From: Diploptera punctata | Taxonomy: Eukaryota; Arthropoda; Insecta; Blattodea; Blaberidae | NCBI GenBank assembly: GCA_030220185.1 | Contig: JASPKZ010004568.1 | Span: 563,501-627,500, forward strand | Direction: 5' to 3' | Length of the DNA stretch: 64,000 nt | Part shown: piece by piece, positions 1-10,205 of the stretch | How positions within the stretch are numbered: position 1 is the first letter of the stretch | Layout: each line of letters begins with the position of its first letter | Notes under the pieces: generated by a model | The model's input: only the letters and a program-made list of their open reading frames with translations | Told to the model about the DNA's origin: nothing | Databases searched by the model: none | Program-made: the position numbers and the translations under genes

Positions 1-393
1 AAGTCGAGTTTAACGACAGTAAATCAAAAGTTCTGATAATGATATGGAGAAGGGAATCTGGCAAAGAACCTATTAATATGTAGTTAAGCCACAGAAATCT
101 TACACAAATAACTGAACTAAAATATTTTTGGATCAAAAGCTCAATTTCAAGAAGCATATAGATTATATATCCAGGAAGTCACTTATTCTAAGAAATATGC
201 TGAACAAAACAGCACAACTGCAATGGGTCTATGTCACAAAGCTCTAAGGACTATATACAATGGAACAATCGTACCTATTTTAACATATGTCTCAACAGTC
301 TGGGAACATGTCATAAGGAAGCAGAAGAACTTACAGAAACTGCAGACAGTTCCGAGATTAATAAATGTCTAAATAACGAAGGCTTACAAAACA
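1..393 (+). pseudogene. Degraded RT thumb/connection of the LINE
   Basis: Read across several frames the segment gives the typical LINE order after the polymerase core: 'FNDSKSKVLIM' (the K-T/S-K-x-L-x-M segment), a 'LKYF' strand, a run of basic residues, and 'ILTYVSTVWEH' (usual form I-L-x-Y-G-x-x-x-W). In-frame stops and shifts are present. It leads directly into the RNase H domain, so it belongs to the same element. The catalytic YADD box must lie before base 1. Confidence 0.65.
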
Positions 394-1130
394 TTGTCTT
401 TTGAAACTTCATATGTAATTTCTGGTGTCAAACCTATTAACGTAACAATTAACGAAGAAACAAAAATTCACAGAATCACACATGGAATGACAATAGACGG
501 CGTGGATTTCGACACGTCACTCAAAAAAAGTACCTGGCCACATCCAACCGACAGAATAATCATAGAGGAGTTACATAAAAACAGTATGTATAATCTAGAA
601 ATATACACTGATGGAAGTAGGATACAAGGCACGGATGGAGCAGCAGCAGTATTCTACAAACAAGGTGTTTTACTACACAGAATTAAAGCCAAATTGCACG
701 ATAAGTGCTCCAACAATCAGGCTGAACGGATTGCAAATTTAAAAGTATTGGAAGCCCTACACGAACTGGACATCATGCATTGGGAAAGAAACATCGCCCT
801 TTACACAGACAGCCTAATAACATTAGCTTTATTAAAAAGATTTCAAAACATAACTTTGTAATAAGGGAAATATACAACATACTCAGTAGACTTAAACAAC
901 AACAATGGGCCATACATTTCTCATGGATCAAAGCGCACGCAGGATTCATCGGGAATGAGCTAGCTGACAAATATGCAAAACAAGCTGCCCTTGAAAACAG
1001 CAGTCGTGAGTGCTGTCAAGGAAGAAGGACTTCAGCAATGGCAAAAGCAGTGGGACAACACAACCAAAGGCTCCCAATGCAAACAATTCCTTCCCTCTAT
1101 AATTCTCAGAATAAAACTAAACATCCCTAT
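394..1130 (+). pseudogene. RNase HI domain of the LINE
   Basis: RNase H would remove the RNA strand from RNA/DNA hybrids during LINE integration. In the first open frame I see 'IYTDGS' (Asp 73), 'NNQAERIA' (Glu 111) and 'LYTDS' (Asp 139), the first three acidic catalytic residues in proper order. A frameshift near base 850 moves the reading to another frame with 'WIKAHAGFIGNELADKYAK', the H...AD end of the family, holding the last two catalytic positions. A second shift near base 980 leads to the C-terminal tail. All active-site positions remain although the gene is broken, which suggests a fairly young copy. Length of about 130-150 residues fits the family. Confidence 0.85.
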
Positions 1131-1413
1131 TAACCCAGCAACAACAGCAATTATAAGTAGACACGGCGAAACGAAGGCATATCTCCACAGGATTGGCGCA
1201 ATAGGTGATCCTACTTGTACCTGTCTGCAAGAAGAACAATCAGTACAGCATATATTCTACAGGTGTCCAAAACTACGAAAACAACGAGATGAGATGAAAC
1301 TGGCGATTGAACTGGAAACAGCACAATGGCCAGTACCTGAGCAGCAACTACGATCAATACACCTACAGCATTTTTCAAAATTTATTAAAAACATAGACCT
1401 TGGCACGTTATAG
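973..1413 (+). pseudogene. C-terminal Cys/His tail of the LINE protein
   Basis: Open frame of about 146 codons that continues the LINE protein after RNase H. It contains 'TAIISRHGETKAYLHRIG' followed by a C-x-C-x8-H-x4-C motif ('CTCLQEEQSVQHIFYRC'), the small zinc-knuckle-like motif found at the end of RNase H-bearing LINE ORF2 proteins, thought to bind nucleic acid. It ends at a TAG followed by an AT-rich 3' UTR. Its first Met is not a real start, since the protein enters through a frameshift. Confidence 0.7.
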
Positions 1414-1441
1414 TCAAATTGTTTCACCATAAACAGTCTTT

Positions 1442-1444
<3 letters not shown>

Positions 1445-1482
<38 letters not shown>
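1445..1482. repeat. (TA)n microsatellite
   Basis: Uninterrupted TA dinucleotides directly after the LINE stop codon, within its presumed 3' UTR. Confidence 0.95.
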
Positions 1483-1484
<2 letters not shown>

Positions 1485-1667
1485 ATATATTGTACATATT
1501 GTGTTGCCAAATAGGCAGAAAATATCAGATTAGGTTAAAGTAATTAAGAACATGTGTATAGAAACATAATGTAAAATTAATTTGATGTAAATTCAAATAT
1601 AGTACCGGTATGTAGTATTACGCTATGTAATGGGACATTGAATAATGCCAATTAAAAAGAAAAAAAA

Positions 1668-1668
<1 letters not shown>

Positions 1669-1708
<40 letters not shown>
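1669..1708 (+). repeat. (ATT)n array, presumed LINE 3' tail
   Basis: About thirteen ATT units preceded by an A-rich run; read as the 3' tail of the LINE on the same strand. Confidence 0.8.
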
Positions 1709-1709
<1 letters not shown>

Positions 1710-2456
1710 AGCAGTAGACAAATTTTAATGGAAATTTATAGTTCGAACAGAAATGAACAAGGGAAAATCATCACAGGAAAAATAAATCAAAATACAGAAT
1801 GCTTGCGAATAGCCTATACTAAGAGCACAATCAGTAGATTATGTGAATAAAATGATCAACGCAGATCTAGTAGACATTACAGCTGCATAACAGGGATCGT
1901 CCCATTTATTTGAGGTGTTTCATCGTATAACATATTACTTCAAAAGCAGCAAAGGCAAACAGAATTTAAGTATGAATCAGGAGAAATAATTAAGGACTTG
2001 CGGAGTTGCCTTGTTATCACAGTACGATTTTCAATCTACCATCAGAAATTTCAAACTCAATTTTACAAAACATTCTCAGTAAATAGTGTATACTGTGGGT
2101 ATTCCTGTTTATAATGGAGTTAAGGCAGTACGCATGAATATCGAAATTACTAGTAGCTTCTTATACGGCAAATATTACGTACACTGGACTACATGTTTAT
2201 TTTCTGTGTGGACATATGAAAAAAGATTGCCCATGGCGATGGGTTTTAGTCAAATTTGCGGCGGCTCAAGTGGGTTAATTGAGATTCTGGGTTCGGTAAA
2301 CACGAGGTTCAGAGGACATCAAAAACTAACCACACGATAACTATATATTAACAATTATATAGAACAACACACATGGCTTTATAGATATTTATTTCACGCT
2401 AATAATTATTGAAATGAGTAAAATCCACTTCAAAATGCATCAAGCTGCAGTAATAT
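1710..2456. other. No recognisable gene
   Basis: AT-rich DNA. One open frame of 84 codons (2086-2340, plus strand) has no motif I recognise and looks like chance. No repeat shared with the rest of the window was noticed. Confidence 0.5.
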
Positions 2457-2457
2457 A

Positions 2458-2578
2458 CAGGGCTTCCAATATAAAACCGGACACGCCTCACGGGGTTTCA
2501 CCCGTCAGGCTGCGCTCTCTCGTCGTCCGCATTTGACTCTGCCAGCCGCAGAGTGTCCGGTTTTATACTGGAAACCCT
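2458..2578. mobile_element. Short MITE with 26-bp inverted ends
   Basis: About 121 bp bounded by near-perfect inverted repeats of about 26 bp: the left end starts CAGGGCTTCCAATATAAAAC and the right end reads the same inward with two mismatches. It is flanked by TA on both sides, as expected for a Tc1/mariner-type target duplication. The interior is GC-richer than the surroundings and has no coding capacity. The TACAGGG- start resembles the mariner ends at 4844 and 46497, so a mariner-type transposase probably moved it. Confidence 0.75.
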
Positions 2579-2579
2579 A

Positions 2580-4205
2580 TATATATTAATGTCGCGCCCT
2601 TAATAAATTTACTTGAATACTAATCCTTATTAAACATATTTGGGAGACTCCTGCGAACCTATAGCGTTAATTCAAATATTTGTAAGTCCCGCGGCTTCAG
2701 ATTTCTCTTAATGTCTGCGAAACACATTCGGGGATATATTTCCGTGGAGTTCCTTTCTCCAGGACTCTGTCCCAACAATTTGGACAAGTATTTGTTTATC
2801 TTTCGAAGGCTAAGACAAGCGTCTTCATGCCCGGAGCTACTATAGGGAGAAGGTTTTGTGATAAACAAATTCTATTCTTTACAAGTCTTGCTTGAATTTC
2901 CTAGGGCGGTGTTTTGTTACAGATAAGAATTTGTGATTGTATGACACAACAATAATAGTTTTGTATGTGTAGCACAAGATGCACACAACGTTCATAACAT
3001 GCATACATTTTGTAAATAGAAGCTTCTATTTTCCTATGCAAACCTGACCTGCTAAACGGACCCTTTAGTAATACTTTGTTTTATGGCTTGACCGTAAAGT
3101 CCGCATCCCACTCATCCGAGTTGCAGAGTATTGAGACAAAATCAGTTTCTGTGACTTTTGCGTGATTAACAAAAGCAACTCTCAAGATCTTCCCTTCTTC
3201 TTTGTTTTTTGTTTTGTTTTTTGTTTACTTATATGGCCCTAAATATATACAGTCTGGCAGCAAATCTACTTCACCCACAATATCACGGACAGAATCATCA
3301 TAATGCGCGTTATAATCAAGTAGAATCTTTATTATTGGAAACTGTGGATGCAAACGATCTCGACAGTTTTCAGCAGTATCTTGAAAAGACAGCAATGTTT
3401 TTTTGAGTTTTTGAATTAGGGTGTTAAATCTCCAGAAGCATTTTTTTTCAGACACCATAAGAAACTAGCGGACTTAGCTATTTAATTAACATTTCAGCTT
3501 CGTCCGCCCAACTGGACATAATATTTTAACTAGTCTTTTGTCAGTAATGCTCATTCGAATCGCCTTTCATCTAGAAAAAAAAAAGCTGGTGCATGTGTAT
3601 TACTCCCTTAAAATGAAATCCTTGATTGGAATTATATTCAATTATATTATTAACAGTAATATATCTCTATTTTGGTTTCAACCAAAATATAATTTAGCTA
3701 TTATCCAATCATATGTATTTGCAGTTCTTATAAACCTTATACTCTAGAGAAGTTAATTAATAAATGAATGAAGTGCGACATGATTTTTATCTACATATTG
3801 TTAGTGATGTGATGTGTTTCACTAATTTCTGTTTCTTAACAGGTTTTATATTCAAAATCATAAGATGCTGAAGTCTCAATGGCATATTATTTCTGTAATT
3901 AAACTAGTATTTACATAGACCATAATTTCTTCTAATTATTATACATTTATCAGAAAACAATTTATTTACTAAAAATGTGAAAAGAGTAAACAATAAAATA
4001 ATATACAATATCAGTTCCTAGTCAATTATATTTTTGCCTAAAAACTCATTAGCACTATTTTTAATGGTATTGTAAAATTATGTACTAAATCTAACGAGAT
4101 TTAACATGGTATGAAATATTTATATTTACAATATGTACGTAAAAACACTGATATACAATTAACTAAAACGAAACCATGATTTTAATTTGTGAAAATCAAT
4201 TAAAT
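2580..4205. other. No supported gene
   Basis: AT-rich. A minus-strand frame at 3225-3458 includes 'FPIIKILLDYNAHYDD', faintly like an ankyrin-repeat helix (x-I-I-K-I-L-L-D-x-x-A), but a single partial repeat is not enough to call it. Nothing else was recognised. Confidence 0.4.
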
Positions 4206-4209
4206 ATTA

Positions 4210-4720
4210 ATAAACAACTAATTAACTCGCTGGCCTTATCGAAGCCATATGTTTATGGCAACGAGGACATAAGCTCTCCATGCACCCCTATCCTGAGCTA
4301 ATATTTTCCAATCATTCCCTGTATAATCTACTTCCCTCAAATCATAGTTAATTTTATTCTCCCACCTCATTCTTGGTCTACCAACTGGCCGTTTTCCCTC
4401 TGGATTTCCTACCAGAAACTTCCATGCACCTCTTCCAACCAACATACGTGTTACATGTCCTGTCCATCGCAATCTACGAGATTTAATTGTTCTTATTATC
4501 CCTGGCTTCTTATACATATCATGTTACTTACTATTATATAGTTTTCTCCATTAACCTATCTTTTTATCTCTTTTTGGCACAAATTTTTCCCTAAGAACTT
4601 TATTCTCAATTTCTCGTAATCTTCATCCCCCCTTAATGTAAGAGTTCATGCTTGGCATCTATATAATATAACTGGAAGAATAACTGTTTAATATATTTTC
4701 AGTTTAAGGTTTTTTGAAAG
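4210..4720 (-). pseudogene. RTE-type LINE, RT C-terminal fragment
   Basis: Minus-strand remains of the C-terminal third of a LINE reverse transcriptase. The upstream half is broken ('VILPVILY', then a degraded acidic/basic helix); the last 93 codons (4236-4517) are open with 'IKSRRLRWTGHVTRM', 'PEGKRPVGRPRMRWEN' and 'AQDRGAWRAYV', the signature of a very common insect RTE-type tail. 5' truncation is typical of LINE insertion. The same family recurs at 28.1, 35.2, 41.7, 46.8, 50.3 and 55.2 kb. Confidence 0.8.
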
Positions 4721-5050
4721 GAGTTGGGATATTCAACGGACACTGTGCAAGTGGCGCAATTTATGGGTAATATTTGTGAAGTGAACATCACTTATTAAAT
4801 TAATTGGTATTTTCTCATGAAACCAGCGTCCTTTGGAATGATATACAGGGTGTAAATTAATTACACCGTACAAATTTAACTACGTATAGAGGAGTATTAT
4901 ATAAGCGTTTTTGAGATAATGAACTAATGGTCTACGAATTCAAATGTCCATGTTATAATTCAATTTGTAAAATGGTTGGCACGCCACTGATTATTTCAAA
5001 TAAAAATGGAAATAATATGATACAGAGATTCTAACTTGTAACAAGTATGC

Positions 5051-5110
5051 GCCTTTAGCTCAGTGGTTATATCAGTCTTACTACCGACGCAAATGTTAGG
5101 TTGATGCATT
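5051..5110 (+). other. tRNA-like segment (possible SINE head)
   Basis: Has an exact Pol III A box, TAGCTCAGTGG (5056-5066), after GCGCCTT, the layout of the first half of a tRNA. The expected B box about 40 bp on is only GGTTGATGC, and the anticodon arm does not fold convincingly. Probably a decayed tRNA-derived SINE head inserted in the mariner element rather than a tRNA gene. Confidence 0.35.
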
Positions 5111-5524
5111 ACGTACGAAACACACGTACAATATGTGTACACTTTTTTCCCTTTATTATGTATGTACTCTAAATTAGTTACGTACGTAGATTTACTTCTG
5201 GTATAACTGTTTGTTAATTATTTTACAGAATACGGTATTGCAATGCACAGAGTTAAAAAACTATCTACTTACGTATTGTACAGACAATTGTTTGAAAGGT
5301 TGTAATAATAATACACATACTGTAGAGTACAATAGGTTTCGCAAATAAAATGAGTAATTGTACCGTACAGTACTTATGTACTTAGTTAATGATAATGCAG
5401 TGATCACAAGAGTAATAACACGAAGAGGTACAGTTTATGTACACATGACATATAATGTGTTTGGAAAATAAAATACAATACATTTGAGTAAACCAGAAAA
5501 CAAAGTAAAGCACCTGCAGACTCA

Positions 5525-6115
5525 TTAGAAGAAATTGTTTAAATTGGCCATCCTCATTCTTACAACACAGACGACATCGGCGACTAAAGGATTCTCGTAC
5601 CCCGTTCAAGATGACAGGTGCCTCGCGGATTACATCACATGCTACGATTATGGGTGGCAACTAATATTTCATCTGTATCAACAAGAGTCGCATACACCAG
5701 TGTTTTCAGGTGTCACCACAAAAATAATCAAGCGGACAGAGATCTGGAGAGCGAGGTGGCCACACCACCGAGCAACTACCTCTTCCTATATCCAACGTCC
5801 AGGATACACTTCATCCAAATAATTTCGCATATTCCGGCAGAAATGGGGATGTGAAGAGGAAATGTTTCTAGCAATCTAGGTAGGACGTGCCTTAAAAAGT
5901 CTTATATATGACACAGTTTAATCTCTGGGGAAGACGGTATGGGTCAATGATGTGGTCAGATATTACGCCTACCCATACCTTCACCGAAAATATCTGCTGG
6001 TGAGCCCTCCCGATGGCATGAGACATTTCATAATCCCACATATACTACGGTGCAATTTGATCCAAACCTGAACATCCAAAGTAAAAGTTTCCCTCCAACT
6101 CCAAATTGTTCAATA
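5525..6115 (-). pseudogene. Mariner-family transposase, catalytic domain remnant
   Basis: Minus-strand reading, in several frames, gives the ordered landmarks of a mariner-type DDE transposase: a WSDE-like segment followed by 'AIGRAHQQIFSVKVWVGVI', then 'PYRLPQRLN', 'VYPGRWI', 'WPPRSPDLCPLDYF' (region of the third acidic residue), and near the end 'CDVIREAPVI' and 'RESFSRRCRLC'. At least three frameshifts and stops. The second Asp motif (normally Q-D-G-A-P) is not legible. It would have cut and rejoined the element's ends; it is now inactive. Confidence 0.75.
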
Positions 6116-6137
6116 CAGTCCACATACTGTTTGGTTC

Positions 6138-6508
6138 CCTTTTTGAAATTACTTGTATAATAACCCTCTGTAGGCTGTTAAACTTGTGATGTATAATTCA
6201 TTTACACCCTGTATATCTGTTACGCATAATAATAGACTTATATTCCACAAATATCCCCTAGACCTAACATCCACAGTAATTCAGCCCGAGGGCAAGTCTT
6301 TCTCTACAATCACAGAATTTTCCTTTTTGAAATTACTTGTATAATAACCCTCTGTAGGCTGTTAAACTTGTGATGTATAATTCATTTACACCCAGTATAT
6401 CTGTTACGCATAATAATAGAATTATAGTCCACAAATATCCCCTAGACCTAACATCCATCCACAGTAATTCAGCCCGAGGGCAAGTCTTTCACTACAATCA
6501 CAGAACTT
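6138..6508. repeat. Tandem duplication of ~184 bp spanning a transposon end
   Basis: Two near-identical units, 6138-6321 and 6322-6508, each containing the sub-terminal sequence and right inverted end of the mariner plus about 110 bp of flank. The second copy has ACCCAG where the first has ACCCTG in the transposon terminus and a 4-bp insertion (ATCC). High identity implies a fairly recent event after insertion of the transposon. Confidence 0.9.
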
Positions 6509-6524
6509 TCAAGCTATGCTTAGC

Positions 6525-6795
6525 AGTTTTACCAGGGAATTATAGCTGTGGTAGCTTCCCGTTGCTTTCCACACCGGTGAAGGATGATGGTGATAAAGAT
6601 GATGATGACCGAATGATTTTCGGGGACCACTGGCCCCTAAGTTTCCTGACATTTGTCTTATAGGTGAGGAAAGACACCGAAAAAAGCCTCACCCAGGAGC
6701 CTGTCCCGACTGGGAATCGAACCCGGGCCCGCTGCGTGACAAGACTGCATGCTACCTCGAGATCACAGCGGTGGACTAAACCTTCTTCTTGTAAG
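6525..6795 (-). mobile_element. tRNA-derived SINE (family A)
   Basis: On the minus strand a tRNA-like head shows a strong B box, GGGTTCGATTCCC (about 6712-6726), preceded by an A-box-like GTCCACCGCTG, followed by a body with GATGATG-type repeats. Truncated or diverged relatives lie at 12563-12592 and 44110-44180, sharing the 'cctcacccaggagcctgtcc' side. It has no coding capacity; the open frames crossing it are chance. Confidence 0.7.
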
Positions 6796-6944
6796 ACCAT
6801 GTTTTCCCTTAACAGAGATTTAGGCACTCTCCCCCCTACAGGGAAGAATTTGAACCATACTAATTTAGTTACACTTGTTTTCGTATTGATGTCATTTGAG
6901 TGGTCCGTGGTCTGCGTTCCGCCTCATACTGACATCTAGGAAAT

Positions 6945-7190
6945 CAAAGTAGTACTAGGACGGGACAGATCGGTAAATTGGGCTTAGAGGCCTTTTCATT
7001 CAGGCTTAAGGATCTTTTACGAGCCTGAAAATCTTCAGACACGCGGCCCATGGCTTAAAGTCCCTCCCGGAGGACTTGCTCCTTGGATTGTTCCATCCTA
7101 GAAAAGACCCATCGACCCTGGCCGGGTTTGAACACTCGACCCTCGGGACCAGAGGCAAGGAGCATAACCACTAGTCCACCGCCTAACATA
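6945..7190 (-). mobile_element. tRNA-derived SINE (family B)
   Basis: Minus-strand head TGGACTAGTGG (A box) then GTGTTCAAACCC (B box) at tRNA spacing, followed by a body with CTCCGGGAGGGACTTTAAG and a TTTTACGAGCC-like segment on the other strand. Two other copies are present: 26715-26895 (minus, head lost) and 47205-47425 (plus). This copy is the most complete. Confidence 0.75.
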
Positions 7191-7289
7191 AATAATAAAA
7201 TATAAAAAAGTATGGAGATTCTACGTCATCAAGATAGATCCAAGTAAAAAAAAGCAATTTATTGTTATAATATGTGTTTAATAACCCGA

Positions 7290-7333
7290 CAGCAAATATA
7301 TATATATATTTATGTGTGTGTGTGTGTGTGTGT
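7290..7333. repeat. (TA)n(TG)n microsatellite
   Basis: Short TA run, ATTTA, then about eleven TG units. Confidence 0.9.
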
Positions 7334-7487
7334 TGATTGTTTTTCCAAAGAATTGAGAAAAAATGCCTTAAAATAAAGTGAGCAGTGGAGCTCGAAGTAG
7401 ACCTAAACAGAAATCAGCATATTTCGCAATGTAAAATTTGTATTATACTTTGCTCAGATAGTGTAGCCAACTATAATAAAAAAAATA

Positions 7488-7490
<3 letters not shown>

Positions 7491-7551
<61 letters not shown>

Positions 7552-7745
7552 CTTTATTTACTCTGGCAGAGTTAAGGTCATATGGCTTTCTCTTCCACTC
7601 AACCAGCACAAATACAAATAAATATTCGACAAATATAGATATACACTATACTAATTATAAACAGTTAAAGATACATTAAATGTAGCAATGTAAATTTCAT
7701 TTACAAACATCATTTTATAGGATAATAACATTAATAATACTAACG

Positions 7746-7793
<48 letters not shown>

Positions 7794-7990
7794 TGATACA
7801 TTATAGGAGAAACACCAATTAATATATATACCTTACACTGGGTAATAAGTCGAGGTTAGAGCAAATGTAAATTTAGATTTCTTTTGAAAGATGCCAATGT
7901 CCAGCAGCCCCTTATTTCTTGTGGTAGGGAATTCCAGTTGCATAAACAAGTGACAGCTAAACTAATGTGATGTACCAACTAGCCTATTTT
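7491..7990 (-). mobile_element. CR1/L2-like LINE 3' end with AAT arrays
   Basis: The minus strand at 7858-7953 encodes 'NWNSLPQEIRGCWTLASFKR', the hallmark end of CR1/L2/Jockey-type reverse transcriptases (W-N-S-L-P...S-F-K-R-x-L). Downstream lie a 3' UTR, an AAT/ATT array (7746-7792), more UTR with AATAAAGC, and a final (ATT)n tail (7491-7550 as AAT on plus). The same AATAAAGC + (ATT)n terminus recurs at 52254-52330, supporting it as the true element end. Strongly 5'-truncated. Confidence 0.65.
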
Positions 7991-8586
7991 CTTATCCTAA
8001 ATTGCCCAAACCAACAATAACTTGCCCATCTACCAGTGACTTGTCTATTTTCTCACCCTACATTTTCCACTAATGTAGGTGAACTCTTGGGATAGAATCC
8101 CATTGTATGTGAGCAAACTTGTTGGGAATTTGATCTAGCGGGAACATGTGATATCAAATTGACCTACACGACGCTAGAAGTCACTTATCTCCGTTCGAAT
8201 ATTCACTGGTGGCACAGTGGAACAGATATACAAGAAAATAAATTAAAGTGAAACTACTAATGATCTAGAAAAAATTTATTGTTAGAAGGGGAAAAAATAC
8301 TCATTGAACAAGTAATTTTATGATCTTTACGTAATGGTGTCAATTGTGCGGAAACCTCTATATATTGAGGTAAGTAATATCAGGAATGGGCATGTCTACT
8401 GTGAAAGAAGTAGAATTAAATGTGGTTTTGCGAAGAAATATTGTTAGCAGACTGTTTGCCCTAGGATCACCAAGGTATTTAAGGTTACGAGGAGCACCAA
8501 CCCAGGGCAAATTTTGCCCACGTTATATTTAGCTATAAATCCATATTTATAATATTAACCCTAATTAAGTTAATTTTTTACATCAG
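7991..8586. other. No recognisable gene
   Basis: Unremarkable AT-rich DNA with no long open frame and no motif I recognise. Confidence 0.5.
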
Positions 8587-8700
8587 TTATTAATCATCAT
8601 CATCATCATCATCTGCATTCATGGATTAGGTCTGTTGACCCGTTCCGACTTCAGCCCGTCTCTTTCTAGGTCTGCCCACATCTCGGGTGCCTTTAGGTTT
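8587..8700 (-). mobile_element. RTE-type LINE, extreme 3' end
   Basis: Reverse complement of the end of the element at 42325-43036: it encodes the last part 'KGTRDVGRPRKR' in degraded form, then 'GGTCAACAGACCTAATCC' and a (GAT)n tail, here seen as ATC repeats at 8593-8613. Near identity to the 43-kb copy over about 100 bp shows both are the same family; only the last hundred bases inserted here. Confidence 0.8.
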
Positions 8701-9355
8701 GTATTTTGTTATTAATAATCGTGCTAAATTACATACTACTCGAAAAGTAATATTTTGAGTATAAAGGTGTCTAAAATTGTGTAACTTACTGTTTTACTAT
8801 TATTATGACACTCGTGAAATATAACAAGTAATAATGTCCAAAAGTGGACAAAGAAAATAAGCTATACATTAGAAACAATGTTAGTATAGTCCTTGAATAT
8901 ACAGAATGTCCAAAATTTGTATGCACTATTTGATCTAAATTACCAGATACCGAATAAATAAAAATGAGTTTATATATAATAACAGAATTCATTCACTTGT
9001 AATCATGTCTGAAGAAATTACATATTACCGAAACAGCTGATAAAAATTTATATTTTAATAAATATTAAATTCACATAAAATTTTAATTTTAATGTTTATT
9101 TAATTAAATAAAACATTATTATATTAAATTTTTACCTGGTGAAAAGTAACAGAAAATACTAACATTTGAACAAAGAAAGATGGTATACATTAGAATATAC
9201 TTGTACCTGTTTTTTTATTATATACAACTTTCCTCATTAGAGGATTACCTCAAGGACAAAGAGATACAGACAATTAATTTTTGGAATTGATGAAATACAC
9301 TTTGTAAATACATTTAAAAAATTGAAATTGTAGGCCTAATTGAATTATACATACT
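8701..9355. other. No recognisable gene
   Basis: AT-rich DNA. A 68-codon minus-strand frame at 8786-8992 is hydrophobic low-complexity sequence without homology I can see. Confidence 0.5.
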
Positions 9356-9359
9356 ATAA

Positions 9360-9475
9360 AGTAGAACTAAAACTGGATTATTTCGACGAGCCATTGTGAA
9401 ACTTGTCCCCTTACCCAGTTGTGTTGAGAGATTCACCGATGTGTTAAATCGTGAGATCTCTCAAAGGGGGGAGTA
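9360..9475 (+). pseudogene. LTR-retrotransposon pol C-terminus and polypurine tract
   Basis: Open plus-strand stretch with 'RRAIVKLVPLPSCVERFTD' and 'SQRGEYV'. The pattern R-x-I-x-K-L-x-x-L-P near a terminal R-G-E-x-V is that of the end of integrase in BEL/Pao-like and some Gypsy elements. It runs into a polypurine tract (AAAGGGGGGAG, 9463-9473), the site for plus-strand priming, immediately before the LTR. The rest of pol is absent upstream, so only the last ~40 codons are kept. Confidence 0.5.
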
Positions 9476-9778
9476 TGTTGACGCCTCAGGTTGGCTGCCT
9501 TGAGTGGTTGGCGGGATGTGTCGGTGTTGGCTAACCTTAATCTTCTCATGGGTTAAAACGGCGTGGTGAGCACATCGTTCTTGTGCGTGTGTAGCTCCTA
9601 GAGAGCGGTCTTGTGTGTGTGTGTGTCTCGTAAGGAGCAGGTCGTGTCTTGTGGTGCGCTCTGTGTGAGTGAGAGGTGAGAGAACTGAACACGACGGAGC
9701 ACGTGGTAACCTTAGTGTATATGATTACCTAGTTGCAAATATAGTTTTATTTTCATATGTTTAATTCTTTGTGTCACA
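9476..9778 (+). repeat. Candidate 3' LTR (TG...CA, ~303 bp)
   Basis: Begins TGTTGACG two bases after a clear polypurine tract and ends GTGTCACA, giving TG...CA termini with a partly inverted TGT-GAC/GTCACA. It is GC-richer than its flanks and has a TTTTATTTTC stretch before the end, as expected near LTR processing signals. No second LTR was seen in the window, so I call it from the tract, termini and upstream pol end only. Assignment to BEL/Pao is inference. Confidence 0.5.
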
Positions 9779-9904
9779 GTAAGTCCTAAATCTACAGTCC
9801 ACTTCAGAGAGAAGAACTTTATAGCTACTTACAGGTTTAGAAATAAAGTTCCGTGAACAATTTACCTGTATGTGTAGTAAGTATTTATTATCCCTGCTAC
9901 AGAA

Positions 9905-10205
9905 GCGTTGTGATATACCAAGGCCATGTATAAAAATATCTGGCGTCTTTAACTGCAAGGAACAGCAATCGAAACCAGAATATAGCTATAGCAGCTCACA
10001 GTCAAAGCACTGCGTGAATAAAGTGTTGTGTAGTGTAGGCGGGACGCGACGTGCTGGCAGATTGTCAGGGTTTTTTATTTTACCAATTCAGGAGTTGTAT
10101 TACTTCCTTGTACTGTAAATGAGAGATATTGCGCTGGAGTTTAGTGTTTTGCAGTAACGAAAAGGCAGATAACTTTTGGACATGGCCTTGGTACATCAAA
10201 AGATA
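9905..10205. repeat. Inverted repeat pair around TACCAAGGCCATGT
   Basis: A 14-bp perfect inverted pair (TACCAAGGCCATGT at about 9917, its complement at about 10180) extends with mismatches to roughly 40 bp on each side. The ~250-bp spacer has no gene. Could be a small MITE-like or hairpin repeat; ends and target duplication are unclear. Confidence 0.4.

Larger units (their letters stand above)
1..1709 (+). mobile_element. RNase H-bearing LINE, 3' part
   Basis: Non-LTR retrotransposon running in from the left edge: the end of a reverse transcriptase, an RNase HI domain, a Cys/His tail, then a 3' UTR ending in an (ATT)n array. The order RT - RNase H - Cys/His tail is that of I/LOA/R1-type LINEs, and ATT/TAA tails are known for I-type elements; the exact clade is inference. 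The coding part has stops in the RT section and two frameshifts in RNase H, so this copy is dead. The (TA)n run in the 3' UTR may be a later expansion. Start and 5' domains lie outside the window. Confidence 0.8.
4844..6213 (-). mobile_element. Internally deleted mariner-like transposon
   Basis: Bounded by inverted ends TACAGGGTGTAAATTAATTA (left) and the same with two mismatches (right), the window's clearest transposon termini. Between them the minus strand encodes the catalytic half of a mariner-family transposase. The N-terminal DNA-binding part is missing and the catalytic part starts only about 80 bp from the right end, so the element has an internal deletion on its 5' side. A tRNA-like segment sits near its left end. 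The right terminus is included in a local tandem duplication. Confidence 0.8.

Noticed and set aside
3225..3458. Ankyrin-repeat protein fragment
   Set aside because: A single weak half-repeat without the TPLH-type turn.
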